Shown: positions 1 through 7,235 of the stretch, in pieces
How the letters are laid out: the number at the start of each line of letters is the position of its first letter
How positions within the stretch are numbered: position 1 is the first letter of the stretch
Origin: an uncultured Clostridia bacterium
GTDB taxonomy: Bacteria > Bacillota > Clostridia > Oscillospirales > Oscillospiraceae
DNA: 7,793 nt
Reading direction: 5' to 3'
NCBI GenBank assembly: GCA_938049125.1
Contig: CALICR010000060.1
Coordinates: forward strand, 1 to 7,793
Notes under the pieces: generated by a model
The model's database searches: none
What the model was told of the DNA's origin: nothing
The model's input: the letters and a program-made list of their open reading frames with translations, nothing else
Made by a program: the position numbers and the translations under genes

Positions 1-1002
<1,002 letters not shown>

Positions 1003-1018
1003 AAGGATCGGAATCCTT
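1003..1018 (+). other. Small hairpin in the pgk-tpiA spacer
   Basis: AAGGAT CGGA ATCCTT forms a perfect 6-bp stem with a 4-base loop directly after the pgk stop codon. No T-run follows, so it is not a convincing terminator. It could stabilise the 3' end of pgk mRNA or mark a processing site between the two glycolytic messages, but a stem this short may be chance. Confidence 0.3.
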
Positions 1019-1055
1019 CGTTTGACGATGACGATATAGAGAGGAACGGAACATT

Positions 1056-1832
1056 ATGAACAGAAAGTACAGAAAAACCGTGATTGCGGGCAACTGGAAA
1101 ATGAACAAGACGCCCAGCGAGACCAAGGAATTCATGACGGCCTTCAAGGCCATGCTGCCCAAGGGCCGCTGGTGCGACATCGCGCTGTGTGTCCCTGCGG
1201 TCTGCATCCCCGCCGCGGTCCGCGCCATGCGGGAGACCCGCGTCGGCATCGGCGCCGAGAACTGCAACCAGAACGCCTCCGGCGCCTACACCGGCGAGAT
1301 CGCCACCAATATGCTGGTGGACGCCGGGTGTAAGTACGTCATCATCGGCCACTCCGAGCGCCGCGCCATGGGAGAGACGGACAAGGAAGTCAACGGGAAG
1401 GTCCTGGCGGCCCTGGAGGCCGGGCTGAGCCCCATCCTCTGCTGCGGCGAGAGCCTGGAGCAGCGCGAGCTGGGCATCACCGACGAATGGATCACCATGC
1501 AGATCAAGGCTGCGCTGGCCGGTGTGGATGAGACCCGCATCCGCAAGGTCGTCATCGCCTACGAGCCCATCTGGGCCATCGGCACGGGCCACACCGCGAC
1601 GCCGGAGCAGGCCGAGGAGGTCTGCGAGAACATCCGCAGCGTCATCCGCAAGCTCTACGGCTCCAAGATCGCCCGGGCGACCTCCATCCTCTACGGCGGC
1701 TCCATGAACGAGAAGAACGCCTACGACCTGCTGGCCCAGCCGGACATCGACGGCGGCCTCATCGGCGGCGCGTCCCTGGTGCCCGAGAAATTCCTCAAGA
1801 TCATCGAGGCGGCCAACCAGCCCACGGTCTGA
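1056..1832 (+). CDS. tpiA: Triosephosphate isomerase
   Basis: Interconverts dihydroxyacetone phosphate and glyceraldehyde 3-phosphate in the cytoplasm. The 258-residue protein is a complete TIM barrel of normal length. Catalytic positions are all present: Asn13 and Lys15 in AGNWKMNK, the electrophile His99 in IIGHSERR, and the base Glu170 at the start of the mobile loop in [11 protein letters not shown]. The phosphate-binding segments [10 protein letters not shown] (about 213-222) and GGLIGGASL (233-241) are intact; Met-Asn replaces the more usual Val-Lys after YGGS. The start is supported by a purine-rich AGAGAGGA 10 bases upstream. A start further downstream would remove the essential first beta strand. 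It follows pgk by 53 bases on the same strand, the usual clostridial pgk-tpi order, and was probably transcribed with it. The usual next gene, gpmI, is not present here; a methyltransferase-family gene follows instead. Confidence 0.97.
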   Translation: MNRKYRKTVIAGNWKMNKTPSETKEFMTAFKAMLPKGRWCDIALCVPAVCIPAAVRAMRETRVGIGAENCNQNASGAYTGEIATNMLVDAGCKYVIIGHSERRAMGETDKEVNGKVLAALEAGLSPILCCGESLEQRELGITDEWITMQIKAALAGVDETRIRKVVIAYEPIWAIGTGHTATPEQAEEVCENIRSVIRKLYGSKIARATSILYGGSMNEKNAYDLLAQPDIDGGLIGGASLVPEKFLKIIEAANQPTV

Positions 1833-1846
1833 TTCAATCACAATAT

Positions 1847-1906
1847 GCGCGCTGCCGGGGTGCAGGCGGTCCGATCCGGACCGGCGGCCCCGCGCAGCGC
1901 GTCTTT
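1847..1906 (+). terminator. Large GC-rich stem-loop after tpiA, possible terminator or attenuator
   Basis: CGCGCTGC-CGGGG at 1848-1860 pairs with CCCCG-C-GCAGCGCG at 1888-1901. That makes a 13-bp outer stem with one bulged C. Inside it is a second perfect hairpin, CGGTCCG ATC CGGACCG (1867-1883). TCTTT (1902-1906) follows immediately, then the ribosome binding site of the next gene at 1911-1916. The short, interrupted T-run is weak for a complete intrinsic terminator. Partial termination separating highly expressed glycolysis genes from the downstream pair, or an mRNA-stabilising structure, fits equally well. The structure also argues against the longer reading frame beginning at 1845. Confidence 0.5.
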
Positions 1907-1922
1907 GTACGGAGGAGAAGAG

Positions 1923-2774
1923 ATGACGAGAGAAGAATTCCGCGCCCGCGCCCGGCGGGGCCTGCTGCTGGACGGGGCCAACGGGAGCAACCTGATGGCG
2001 GCCGGGATGCCCCGGGGCGTCTCCACGGAGGACTGGGTGCTGGAGCATCCGGACGTCTTTCAGACGCTCCAGCGCTGCTTTGCCGCGGCGGGCTCTGAGC
2101 TGGTCTACGCCCCGACCTTCACGGGGAACCGCGTCTACCGGAAGGGGCCGGTGGCGGAGCTGAACCGGCGGCTGGTTGCCGTGTCGCGGGCAGCCGTGGG
2201 TGCGCTGCCCGTGGCCGGGGACGTGACCACCGTGGGCCGTCCGGACCTGCCCTATGAGGAGATGCTGGACATCTACGGTGAGCAGATCGGCGCGCTCTGC
2301 GAGGCCGGGGTGGACGCCATCGTGATCGAGACCATGATGGGCCAGCAGGAGTGCCTGGCGGCGTTGGAGGCGGCCCGGAGCTGCTGTGAGCTGCCGGTGC
2401 TGTGCAGCTTCTCCGTCTCCGCGGACGGAATGCTCTATTTTGGCGGCTCCGTGCTGGAGACGGCCCGGGATCTGGAGGCGCTGGGGGCTGATGCCGTGGG
2501 CGTCAACTGCTCCTGCGGGCCGGACCAGCTGGTAAGCGTGGTGCGGAACCTGCGGGATGCCGTCTCGCTGCCCATCATCGCCAAGCCCAATGCCGGGATG
2601 CCGGTCATCGACGAGAAGACGGGCCAGGCGGTCTACCCCATGGGCCCCGAGGCCTTCGCCCGGAGCATGCGGGCGCTGATGGAGGCGGGGGCTACGGTGG
2701 TGGGCGGCTGCTGCGGCACGACGCCGGAGCACATTGCCGCCCTGCGGCAGGTAAAGGAGGAGGTCCTGGGATGA
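1923..2774 (+). CDS. Homocysteine S-methyltransferase family protein (stand-alone MetH N-domain type)
   Basis: Predicted cytoplasmic zinc-dependent methyltransferase, 283 residues, of the family (Pfam S-methyl_trans) shared by MmuM, BHMT and the N-terminal domain of MetH. These transfer a methyl group to homocysteine to form methionine. The frame shows the family's opening motif DGANGSN (17-23), then YAPTF (62-66), VNCSC (195-198 region, Cys196), KPNAG (221-225) and GGCCGTTPEH (261-270, Cys263 and Cys264). These three cysteines match the usual zinc ligands. No cobalamin, pterin or activation domain follows, so it is either a complete small methyltransferase or one piece of a split methionine synthase; the methyl donor cannot be told from sequence. 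The start at 1923 is chosen because GGAGGAGAAG sits directly upstream. The frame is open back to an ATG at 1845, but that part overlaps the hairpin and encodes an unconserved leader. The stop overlaps the next start as ATGA, implying coupled translation. Confidence 0.9.
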   Translation: MTREEFRARARRGLLLDGANGSNLMAAGMPRGVSTEDWVLEHPDVFQTLQRCFAAAGSELVYAPTFTGNRVYRKGPVAELNRRLVAVSRAAVGALPVAGDVTTVGRPDLPYEEMLDIYGEQIGALCEAGVDAIVIETMMGQQECLAALEAARSCCELPVLCSFSVSADGMLYFGGSVLETARDLEALGADAVGVNCSCGPDQLVSVVRNLRDAVSLPIIAKPNAGMPVIDEKTGQAVYPMGPEAFARSMRALMEAGATVVGGCCGTTPEHIAALRQVKEEVLG

Positions 2775-3541
2775 AGCGCATCATCATGACGGCGGCGCTG
2801 CTCGTGCTGCTCTGCGGCTGCGGCGCGAAGGAGGCGGCCCCGGCTGGCACGCCCCTGTCGGACCAGATCGCTCCGCCGAAGACGGAGCAGAACATCCAGG
2901 TCGTCCGGGCGGAGGACCGCGATGCACAGCCTGAGGAGCCGGTGCAGCCGGAGACCCCCGCGGTCCCGGAGGAGCCGGAGACGCCGGACCTGCCGGACGT
3001 GGACCCCGCGAGCTGGGAGCTGATCCTGGCGAACAGCAGCCATAGCATCGAGGAATACGCGCCGCCCCTCGCCCAGGTGGAGGGCATGGACGTGGACGAG
3101 CGGATCGTCGGGCCGCTGACGGACTTCATCGCCGCGGCCCGGGCCGAGGGCCTGTCGGTCTACCTCTCCTCGGCCTACCGGGACTACAACAACCAGGCCT
3201 ACCTCTTCAACCGCAAGGTGGAGCAGTACGGAAATGAGGAGGAGGCCGCGGCCATTGTGGCCCGCCCCGGTACCAGCGAGCATCAGACCGGTCTCGCCTG
3301 CGACATCACGGACCAGTATTACGAGCTGAAAAACAGCAGCCTGGAGGACACGGCGCTCTACCGGTGGATGAGCAAGCACTGCCAGGATTACGGCTTCATC
3401 GTCCGCTATCCCAAGGACAAGGAGGACGTGACCGGCATCATTTATGAGCCGTGGCACTTCCGCTATGTGGGCAAGGAGGCGGCAGGCTACATCATGGAGC
3501 ACGGCCTCTGCCTGGAGGAGTTCCTGGACCTCTACAAATAA
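2771..3541 (+). CDS. Lipoprotein D-alanyl-D-alanine carboxypeptidase, VanY/M15 family
   Basis: Predicted membrane-anchored zinc peptidase that trims the terminal D-Ala from peptidoglycan stem peptides. The N terminus has Lys/Arg, a hydrophobic run and a lipobox-like LCGC, predicting cleavage before Cys17 and lipid attachment; Cys rather than Ala/Ser at the -2 position is slightly unusual. A Pro/Glu-rich spacer (about 52-79) probably spans part of the wall. The M15 domain (about 85-250) contains SSAYR (Arg137), SEHQTGLACD with His171 and Asp178, and YEPWHFRY with Glu226 and His229: zinc ligands His, Asp and His plus the catalytic Glu. At 256 residues it is of ordinary length. AAAGGAGG at 2753-2760, inside the upstream gene, lies 10 bases before the ATG, and the start overlaps the preceding stop by 4 bases. 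The family includes VanY, but nothing here (no VanH/A/X/R/S) suggests glycopeptide resistance, so a housekeeping wall-remodelling role is more likely. Confidence 0.93.
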   Translation: MKRIIMTAALLVLLCGCGAKEAAPAGTPLSDQIAPPKTEQNIQVVRAEDRDAQPEEPVQPETPAVPEEPETPDLPDVDPASWELILANSSHSIEEYAPPLAQVEGMDVDERIVGPLTDFIAAARAEGLSVYLSSAYRDYNNQAYLFNRKVEQYGNEEEAAAIVARPGTSEHQTGLACDITDQYYELKNSSLEDTALYRWMSKHCQDYGFIVRYPKDKEDVTGIIYEPWHFRYVGKEAAGYIMEHGLCLEEFLDLYK

Positions 3542-3544
3542 GGA

Positions 3545-3576
3545 AAAACCGCCGTTCCGATCGGAACGGCGGTTTT
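3545..3576. terminator. Bidirectional intrinsic terminator between convergent units
   Basis: A perfect inverted repeat with 16-base arms and no mismatch, AAAACCGCCGTTCCGA and its complement. The G/C core is flanked by an A run on the left (3544-3548) and TTTT on the right (3573-3576), so the transcript ends in U's in either direction. It starts 3 bases after the carboxypeptidase stop and ends 6 bases before the folA stop codon, serving both units. Confidence 0.93.
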
Positions 3577-3582
3577 GCTTGC

Positions 3583-4080
3583 TCAGAAGGGGAGCGGGGC
3601 GGTGTTGCGGTAGTCGAGATACTGGAAGCGGCAACCGTCCTCCTCGAGGATCTCGGAGGCGGTCTCAAGCTCCCAGCCGGGCAGGGTGTCGAGGTTCGGG
3701 AAGAACCGGTCCGCCGGGAGGTCTACGAAGGTCTTGGTGACGTAGGCCGTGTCGCAGTAGGGCAGCAGCAGCTCGTAGACGCTGGCCCCGCCGATGACGG
3801 AGAGCGGCTCGCCGGGCAGGACGGCCTCCCGCAGGTCCGAGAGGGAGTGGACCACGGTGGCCCCGTTCACGTAAAAGGACGGGTTGCCGGAGAGAATGAG
3901 GTTCCGGCGTCCCCGGAGCGGGCGGCCGCCGGGAAAGGTCTCCAGGGTCTTGCGGCCGAGGATGACGGTGCTGCCGGTGGTGAGCTGGCGGAAGCGCCGC
4001 AGATCGGAGGAGATCGTGAGCAGCAGCCGGTTGTCCTGGCCGATGCCCCAGGTCTCGGTAACGTTGACAATGGCATTCAT
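3583..4080 (-). CDS. folA: Dihydrofolate reductase
   Basis: Reduces dihydrofolate to tetrahydrofolate with NADPH in the cytoplasm, regenerating the cofactor oxidised by the neighbouring ThyA; the family is the target of trimethoprim. The 165-residue protein has MNAIVNV, WGIG (11-14), the substrate-binding acidic residue Asp26 in the helix ISSDLRRF, the NADPH-site GRKT (42-45) followed by ETFPGG, and IGGASVY (96-102). The end of the protein keeps the usual strand FQYLDY. The start at 4080 is chosen because homology begins with MNAIV. TAGGAG at 4097-4092 lies 11 bases upstream. The frame stays open to 4134, but that adds an unconserved 18-residue leader running into thyA. It lies 29 bases downstream of thyA with no terminator between, so the two are co-transcribed. 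Nothing points to a resistance-type mobile dfr gene. Confidence 0.95.
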   Translation of the reverse strand: MNAIVNVTETWGIGQDNRLLLTISSDLRRFRQLTTGSTVILGRKTLETFPGGRPLRGRRNLILSGNPSFYVNGATVVHSLSDLREAVLPGEPLSVIGGASVYELLLPYCDTAYVTKTFVDLPADRFFPNLDTLPGWELETASEILEEDGCRFQYLDYRNTAPLPF

Positions 4081-4109
4081 AGGGCGTGCATCTCCTAATT
4101 GAGTTTGGC

Positions 4110-4940
4110 TCAGATGGCCACGGGGATCTCCCAAGGGAAGTCGTGGAAGCGGTAGTGCTCCAGCTGGAAGCTGTCCTTGGTGAAGGCGTAGAAATCAGTG
4201 ATGTCCGGGTCGATCCGGAGCGTGGGCGCGTCGTAGGGCACGCGGTCAATCATCCGCTCGACCAGCGGAATGTGGCGGTCGTAGATGTGACAGTCGGCGA
4301 TGACGTGGACCAGCTCTCCTGCCTCCAGGCCGCTGGCCCGGGCCATCATGTGGACCAGGATCGCATACTGCACGACGTTCCAGTTGTTGGCCGTCAGCAT
4401 ATCCTGGCTCCGCTGGTTGAGGATGGCGTTCAGCGTATGGCCCGAGACGTTGAAGGTCATGGAGTAGGCGCAGGGGTAGAGGGCCATGTCCGAGAGATCC
4501 GAAAAGTTGTAGAGGCTTGTGAGGATGCGGCGGCTGGCGGGGTTATGGCGCAGCTCATGGAGCACGTGGTCCACCTGGTCGGCCATGCCCTCGGGGAAGC
4601 GGTACTTCACGCCGAGCTGATAGCCGTAGGCCCTGCCGATGGTGCCGTCGGGCCGGGCCCATTGGTCCCAGATGTGGCTGCCGAGGTCTGCCACGCGGTT
4701 GGACTTCTTCTGCCAGATCCAGAGCAGCTCGTCGATGCAGGACTTATAATAGGTCCGCCGGAGCGTCATGATGGGGAATTCCTCCCGGAGGTCGTAGCGG
4801 TTCACCACGCCGAACTTCTTGACGGTGTGGGCCGGGGTCCCGTCGGCCCAGCGGGGCCGGACGTCGCAGTCCGCGTCGCTGACGCCATGGTCCAGAATGT
4901 CCCGGACGGTCTCAATGTAAACCCTGTCTGCCATGCTCAT
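4110..4940 (-). CDS. thyA: Thymidylate synthase (ThyA type)
   Basis: Methylates dUMP to dTMP using 5,10-methylene-tetrahydrofolate, which is oxidised to dihydrofolate in the process. The 276-residue frame has the catalytic Cys157 in ALYPCAY, the phosphate-binding QRSQD (176-180) with Arg177, an Asn in NNWNVVQY, the HIYDRH segment (His218, Tyr220) and the conserved C-terminal VAI. The segment ELLWIWQKKSNRV (71-83) corresponds to the folate/dUMP-contacting helix with Glu71. It resembles the clostridial ThyA branch rather than the enterobacterial one. The start at 4940 (MSMAD) has AGGAGG at 4955-4950 with a 9-base gap. The next ATG at 4934 would be 15 bases away, and the longer frame reaching 5060 runs through the promoter. 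First gene of a two-gene unit with folA; the pairing ensures dihydrofolate is recycled. Confidence 0.96.
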   Translation of the reverse strand: MSMADRVYIETVRDILDHGVSDADCDVRPRWADGTPAHTVKKFGVVNRYDLREEFPIMTLRRTYYKSCIDELLWIWQKKSNRVADLGSHIWDQWARPDGTIGRAYGYQLGVKYRFPEGMADQVDHVLHELRHNPASRRILTSLYNFSDLSDMALYPCAYSMTFNVSGHTLNAILNQRSQDMLTANNWNVVQYAILVHMMARASGLEAGELVHVIADCHIYDRHIPLVERMIDRVPYDAPTLRIDPDITDFYAFTKDSFQLEHYRFHDFPWEIPVAI

Positions 4941-4973
4941 GGGGAAAGGCCTCCTCACTGTCTTGCTGCGTCC

Positions 4974-5003
4974 ATTATAGCACAGCACGCGGCGCGGACA
5001 CAA
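4974..5003 (-). promoter_or_regulatory. Sigma-A type promoter for thyA-folA
   Basis: On the minus strand a perfect TATAAT (4979-4974) is preceded by TGC, an extended -10 element. 18 bases further upstream is TTGTGT (5003-4998), which keeps only the TTG of the -35 consensus. Transcription would begin near 4967, leaving a leader of about 25 bases before ATG 4940 that includes AGGAGG. Confidence 0.75.
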
Positions 5004-5013
5004 GGGGGAAGCG

Positions 5014-5027
5014 AAAAACCTGTTTTT
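5014..5027. repeat. A/T-rich inverted repeat between the divergent promoters
   Basis: AAAAAC CT GTTTTT is a 6-bp inverted repeat with a 2-base centre lying between the two -35 boxes (5003 and 5062). It could be an operator half-site pair, or simply A/T tracts acting as UP-like sequence for both promoters. No known regulator site is recognised. Confidence 0.3.
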
Positions 5028-5061
5028 TCTCTGAGGTGATTTTAGAATGGCATTTCTCAAG

Positions 5062-5090
5062 TTGCAATCGCCTTATGGGGATGGTATAAT
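5062..5090 (+). promoter_or_regulatory. Near-consensus sigma-A promoter for the helicase operon
   Basis: TTGCAA (5062-5067), a 17-base spacer and a perfect TATAAT (5085-5090), the latter preceded by TGG as an extended -10. Transcription would start around 5097, giving a leader of about 22 bases before ATG 5119. That leader holds only AAAGGA, leaving no room for a riboswitch. This placement also rules out the ATG at 5047, which lies upstream of the promoter. Confidence 0.85.
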
Positions 5091-5118
5091 AATAAGACCT
5101 GCGGAAAGGAACGGAACC

Positions 5119-6309
5119 ATGGAAGAACAAAAGACATTTCAGGACCTGGGCCTGTCGGAGGAGATCCTCGGCGCGCTGGAGAAGCGAGGCTACGGATATC
5201 CAACGAAAATCCAGGAGGAAGCCATTCCGCCTCTCATGGAGTGGAAGGACGTCATTGCCAAGGCCCCGACGGGCACCGGCAAGACCTTTGCCTTCGGCAT
5301 CCCGATCATCGAGCACATCGACGCGTCGCGCGATGATCTTCAGGCGCTGATCCTCGCGCCCACCCGGGAGCTTGCCATCCAGATCTGCGACGAGCTGCGC
5401 AGCCTGCTGGCCTGCTATAAGAACATCCGGGTCGCCGTGCTCTACGGCGGCCAGAAGATCGATGTCCAGCTCAAGGCGCTGGGGCGGTTTCCGCAGATCG
5501 TGGTCGCCACGCCGGGCCGCCTGATGGACCACTATAAGCGCCACACGGTGCGCTTCGACAAGGTCGAGACGGTCATCCTCGACGAGGCGGACCGGATGCT
5601 CGACATGGGCTTCTTCAAGGACGTCACGCATATCATTGACAAGATCAAGAACCGCAAGAACCTCGGCCTCTTCTCCGCCACCATCTCCCAGGAGGTCATG
5701 ACGGTGAGCTGGATGTACCAGCGCGACGAGGTGGAGATCACGGTCCAGCCCAAGGCTGAGAGCCGCCCGGACATCGACCAGTATTCCATCGTCGTGCCCG
5801 CCCTCGCCAAGGAGGAGGCGACGCTCCACCTGCTGCGCACCCAGGGCTGGGAGCGCGTCATCCTCTTCTGCAACACGAAGCATATGTGCCAGCGGCTCTC
5901 CGATGACCTGCGCCGCGCCGGGGTGGACGCCGACTGCATCCATGGTGACATCCGCCAGGTCACCCGGGAGAAGACCATGAACGCCTTCCGGCAGGGCAAG
6001 CTGCCGGTGCTCATCGCCACGGACGTGGCATCCCGGGGCATCGACGTGGACGATGTGGACTGCGTCATCAACTACGACGTGCCCGAGGAGAACGAGTATT
6101 ACATCCACCGCATCGGCCGCACGGGCCGCGCCCGCAAGAAGGGCGTCGCCTTCTCCATCCTCGGCAACTTCCCCGAGAAGGCCAAGCTGGAGGAGATTGC
6201 CAAGTATTCCCATTTCACGATCAAGCCCATGACCTTTGACGGCGACGGCAATCTCATCCCCGAGGTGGTCCGGGAGAATCCGAAGCCGCCGCGCCGGCGC
6301 TTCCGTTGA
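5119..6309 (+). CDS. DEAD-box ATP-dependent RNA helicase, minimal core
   Basis: Predicted ATP-driven RNA unwinding enzyme for ribosome assembly, mRNA turnover or cold adaptation. All motifs are present in order over 396 residues: Q motif around PTKIQEEA (28-35), motif I APTGTGKT (49-56), Ia APTRELA (80-86), Ib TPGRL (131-135), II DEAD (155-158), III SAT (186-188), IV ILFCNTK (248-254), V TDVASRGID (301-309) and VI HRIGRTGR (330-337). The two RecA-like domains are followed by only a short tail ending in PPRRRFR. The long basic or RNA-binding extension of CsdA/DbpA-type proteins is absent, so substrate specificity cannot be assigned. Start 5119 is chosen for AAAGGA 8 bases upstream and for lying downstream of the promoter; the frame is open to 5047. 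First gene of a probable operon; its TGA overlaps the TTG start of the next gene. Confidence 0.95.
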   Translation: MEEQKTFQDLGLSEEILGALEKRGYGYPTKIQEEAIPPLMEWKDVIAKAPTGTGKTFAFGIPIIEHIDASRDDLQALILAPTRELAIQICDELRSLLACYKNIRVAVLYGGQKIDVQLKALGRFPQIVVATPGRLMDHYKRHTVRFDKVETVILDEADRMLDMGFFKDVTHIIDKIKNRKNLGLFSATISQEVMTVSWMYQRDEVEITVQPKAESRPDIDQYSIVVPALAKEEATLHLLRTQGWERVILFCNTKHMCQRLSDDLRRAGVDADCIHGDIRQVTREKTMNAFRQGKLPVLIATDVASRGIDVDDVDCVINYDVPEENEYYIHRIGRTGRARKKGVAFSILGNFPEKAKLEEIAKYSHFTIKPMTFDGDGNLIPEVVRENPKPPRRRFR

Positions 6310-7220
6310 CGGCGGCGGAGGAAGGGCTGCTGCTGCTCTGCTGCCGGCTGGAGCCCGGCGGCTATCAGCCGCTGACCCACGCGCAGTATCAGACGCTCTG
6401 CCGCTGCATCCGCGCCCAGACGCTCCCCATGGAGCCGGACCGGGAGATGACGGCAGGCGACCTGCGGGCCATGGGCCTGACGGCCGAGGCCGCCAAACGC
6501 GTCCTCTGGCGGCTGGACCGCCGGGACGTGCTGCTCCGCCGCCTGGCGGACTGGGAGCGGCAGGGGATCCGGGTCTGCACCCGGCTCTCGCCGGACTATC
6601 CGCCGCTGCTCCGGCAGCGCCTGCAGGAGGCCGCGCCGCCCGCCCTGTTCCTGCGGGGCGATCTGACCCTGCTGGGCGCGCCCGGCGTCGCCGTGGTCGG
6701 GGCCCGGGAGCTGCCGCCCCGGGGCAGGATCGCCGCGGAGACGGTAGGACGGCTGGCCGCGGGCCATACCCTTACGCTCATCTCCGGCAATGCCCGGGGC
6801 GCGGATCAGGCGGCCCAGGCGGCCTGCCTCCGGGCAGGCGGCGGCGTGCTCGCCGTCGTGCCGGACCGGCTGACGGACCACCCCCTCCGCCCCGGCGTGC
6901 TCTATGTGAGCGAGGACGGCCCGGAGCTGGAATTCACCTCGGCCCGGGCGCTGGAGCGCAACCGGCTCATCCATGCGCTGGGCCTCTGGACGCTGGCCAT
7001 CGCGCCGCAGCCGGGCCGCGGTGGCACCTGGAGCGGCTCCGTCCACAATTTAGAGGGCGGCTGGTCGTCGCTCCATGTCCTGGCGGACGGGTCCCCGGGG
7101 GCGGAAGCCCTGGCGGCGCGCGGCGCGAAGCCGGTCCGCGAGAAGGACCTTTCCCTGCTTTTTGAACCCGAGAATTCGCCGAACAACAGCGCCGCTCCCC
7201 CTGCGGGAGACTCAAACTGA
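6306..7220 (+). CDS. DprA/Smf-like DNA-processing family protein
   Basis: A 304-residue member of the DprA/Smf Rossmann family. In canonical DprA this fold binds single-stranded DNA and loads RecA during transformation. Visible here are an N-terminal helical region (about 1-90), YPPLL (98-102), PPALFLRGD (111-119), VGARE (131-135), SGNARGAD (160-167, equivalent to the SG-A-G-D loop of DprA), RNRLIHAL (218-225, the RNR-I motif) and GGTWSGSVHNL (239-249). The usual C-terminal winged-helix domain is absent; the protein ends in a short Pro/Asn/Ala tail. These features mark a paralogue branch rather than the housekeeping DprA, so its role in transformation is not established. The start is TTG at 6306, overlapping the helicase TGA as TTGA. 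The first in-frame ATG is codon 42 (6429), which would delete part of the N-terminal domain. G/C content looks higher than in the helicase gene. glmS follows after 15 bases. Confidence 0.85.
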   Translation: MTAAEEGLLLLCCRLEPGGYQPLTHAQYQTLCRCIRAQTLPMEPDREMTAGDLRAMGLTAEAAKRVLWRLDRRDVLLRRLADWERQGIRVCTRLSPDYPPLLRQRLQEAAPPALFLRGDLTLLGAPGVAVVGARELPPRGRIAAETVGRLAAGHTLTLISGNARGADQAAQAACLRAGGGVLAVVPDRLTDHPLRPGVLYVSEDGPELEFTSARALERNRLIHALGLWTLAIAPQPGRGGTWSGSVHNLEGGWSSLHVLADGSPGAEALAARGAKPVREKDLSLLFEPENSPNNSAAPPAGDSN

Positions 7221-7235
7221 AGGAGGAATTCACTT

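Noticed and set aside
1845..1922. N-terminal extension of the methyltransferase frame to an ATG at 1845
   Set aside because: The added 26 residues are unconserved, are encoded by the stem-loop, and lack a ribosome binding site, whereas ATG 1923 has a strong one.
2771..3541. Vancomycin-resistance vanY
   Set aside because: The M15 domain is shared with vanY, but no van regulatory or ligase genes are nearby; ordinary wall-remodelling carboxypeptidases have the same motifs.
3583..4080. Acquired trimethoprim-resistance dfr cassette
   Set aside because: It is adjacent to thyA in a normal chromosomal arrangement, with no integrase, attC-like site or insertion sequence visible.
4077..4091. Tiny minus-strand ORF of four codons (MHAL) ending in a TGA that overlaps the folA start
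   Set aside because: Its ATG directly abuts the GGAG sequence with no spacing, so initiation there is unlikely; probably chance.
4086..5039. 317-codon open frame on the plus strand opposite thyA
   Set aside because: It mirrors thyA, shows no family motif, and crosses the divergent promoter region; a GC-driven shadow.
4975..6213. 412-codon minus-strand frame opposite the DEAD-box gene
   Set aside because: It is fully antisense to a gene with every helicase motif, and its product is an unremarkable Leu/Val/Asp-rich shadow.
6236..7165. 309-codon plus-strand frame overlapping the DprA-like gene
   Set aside because: It is a Pro/Ala/Gly/Arg-rich low-complexity product in another frame of a gene with clear DprA motifs.
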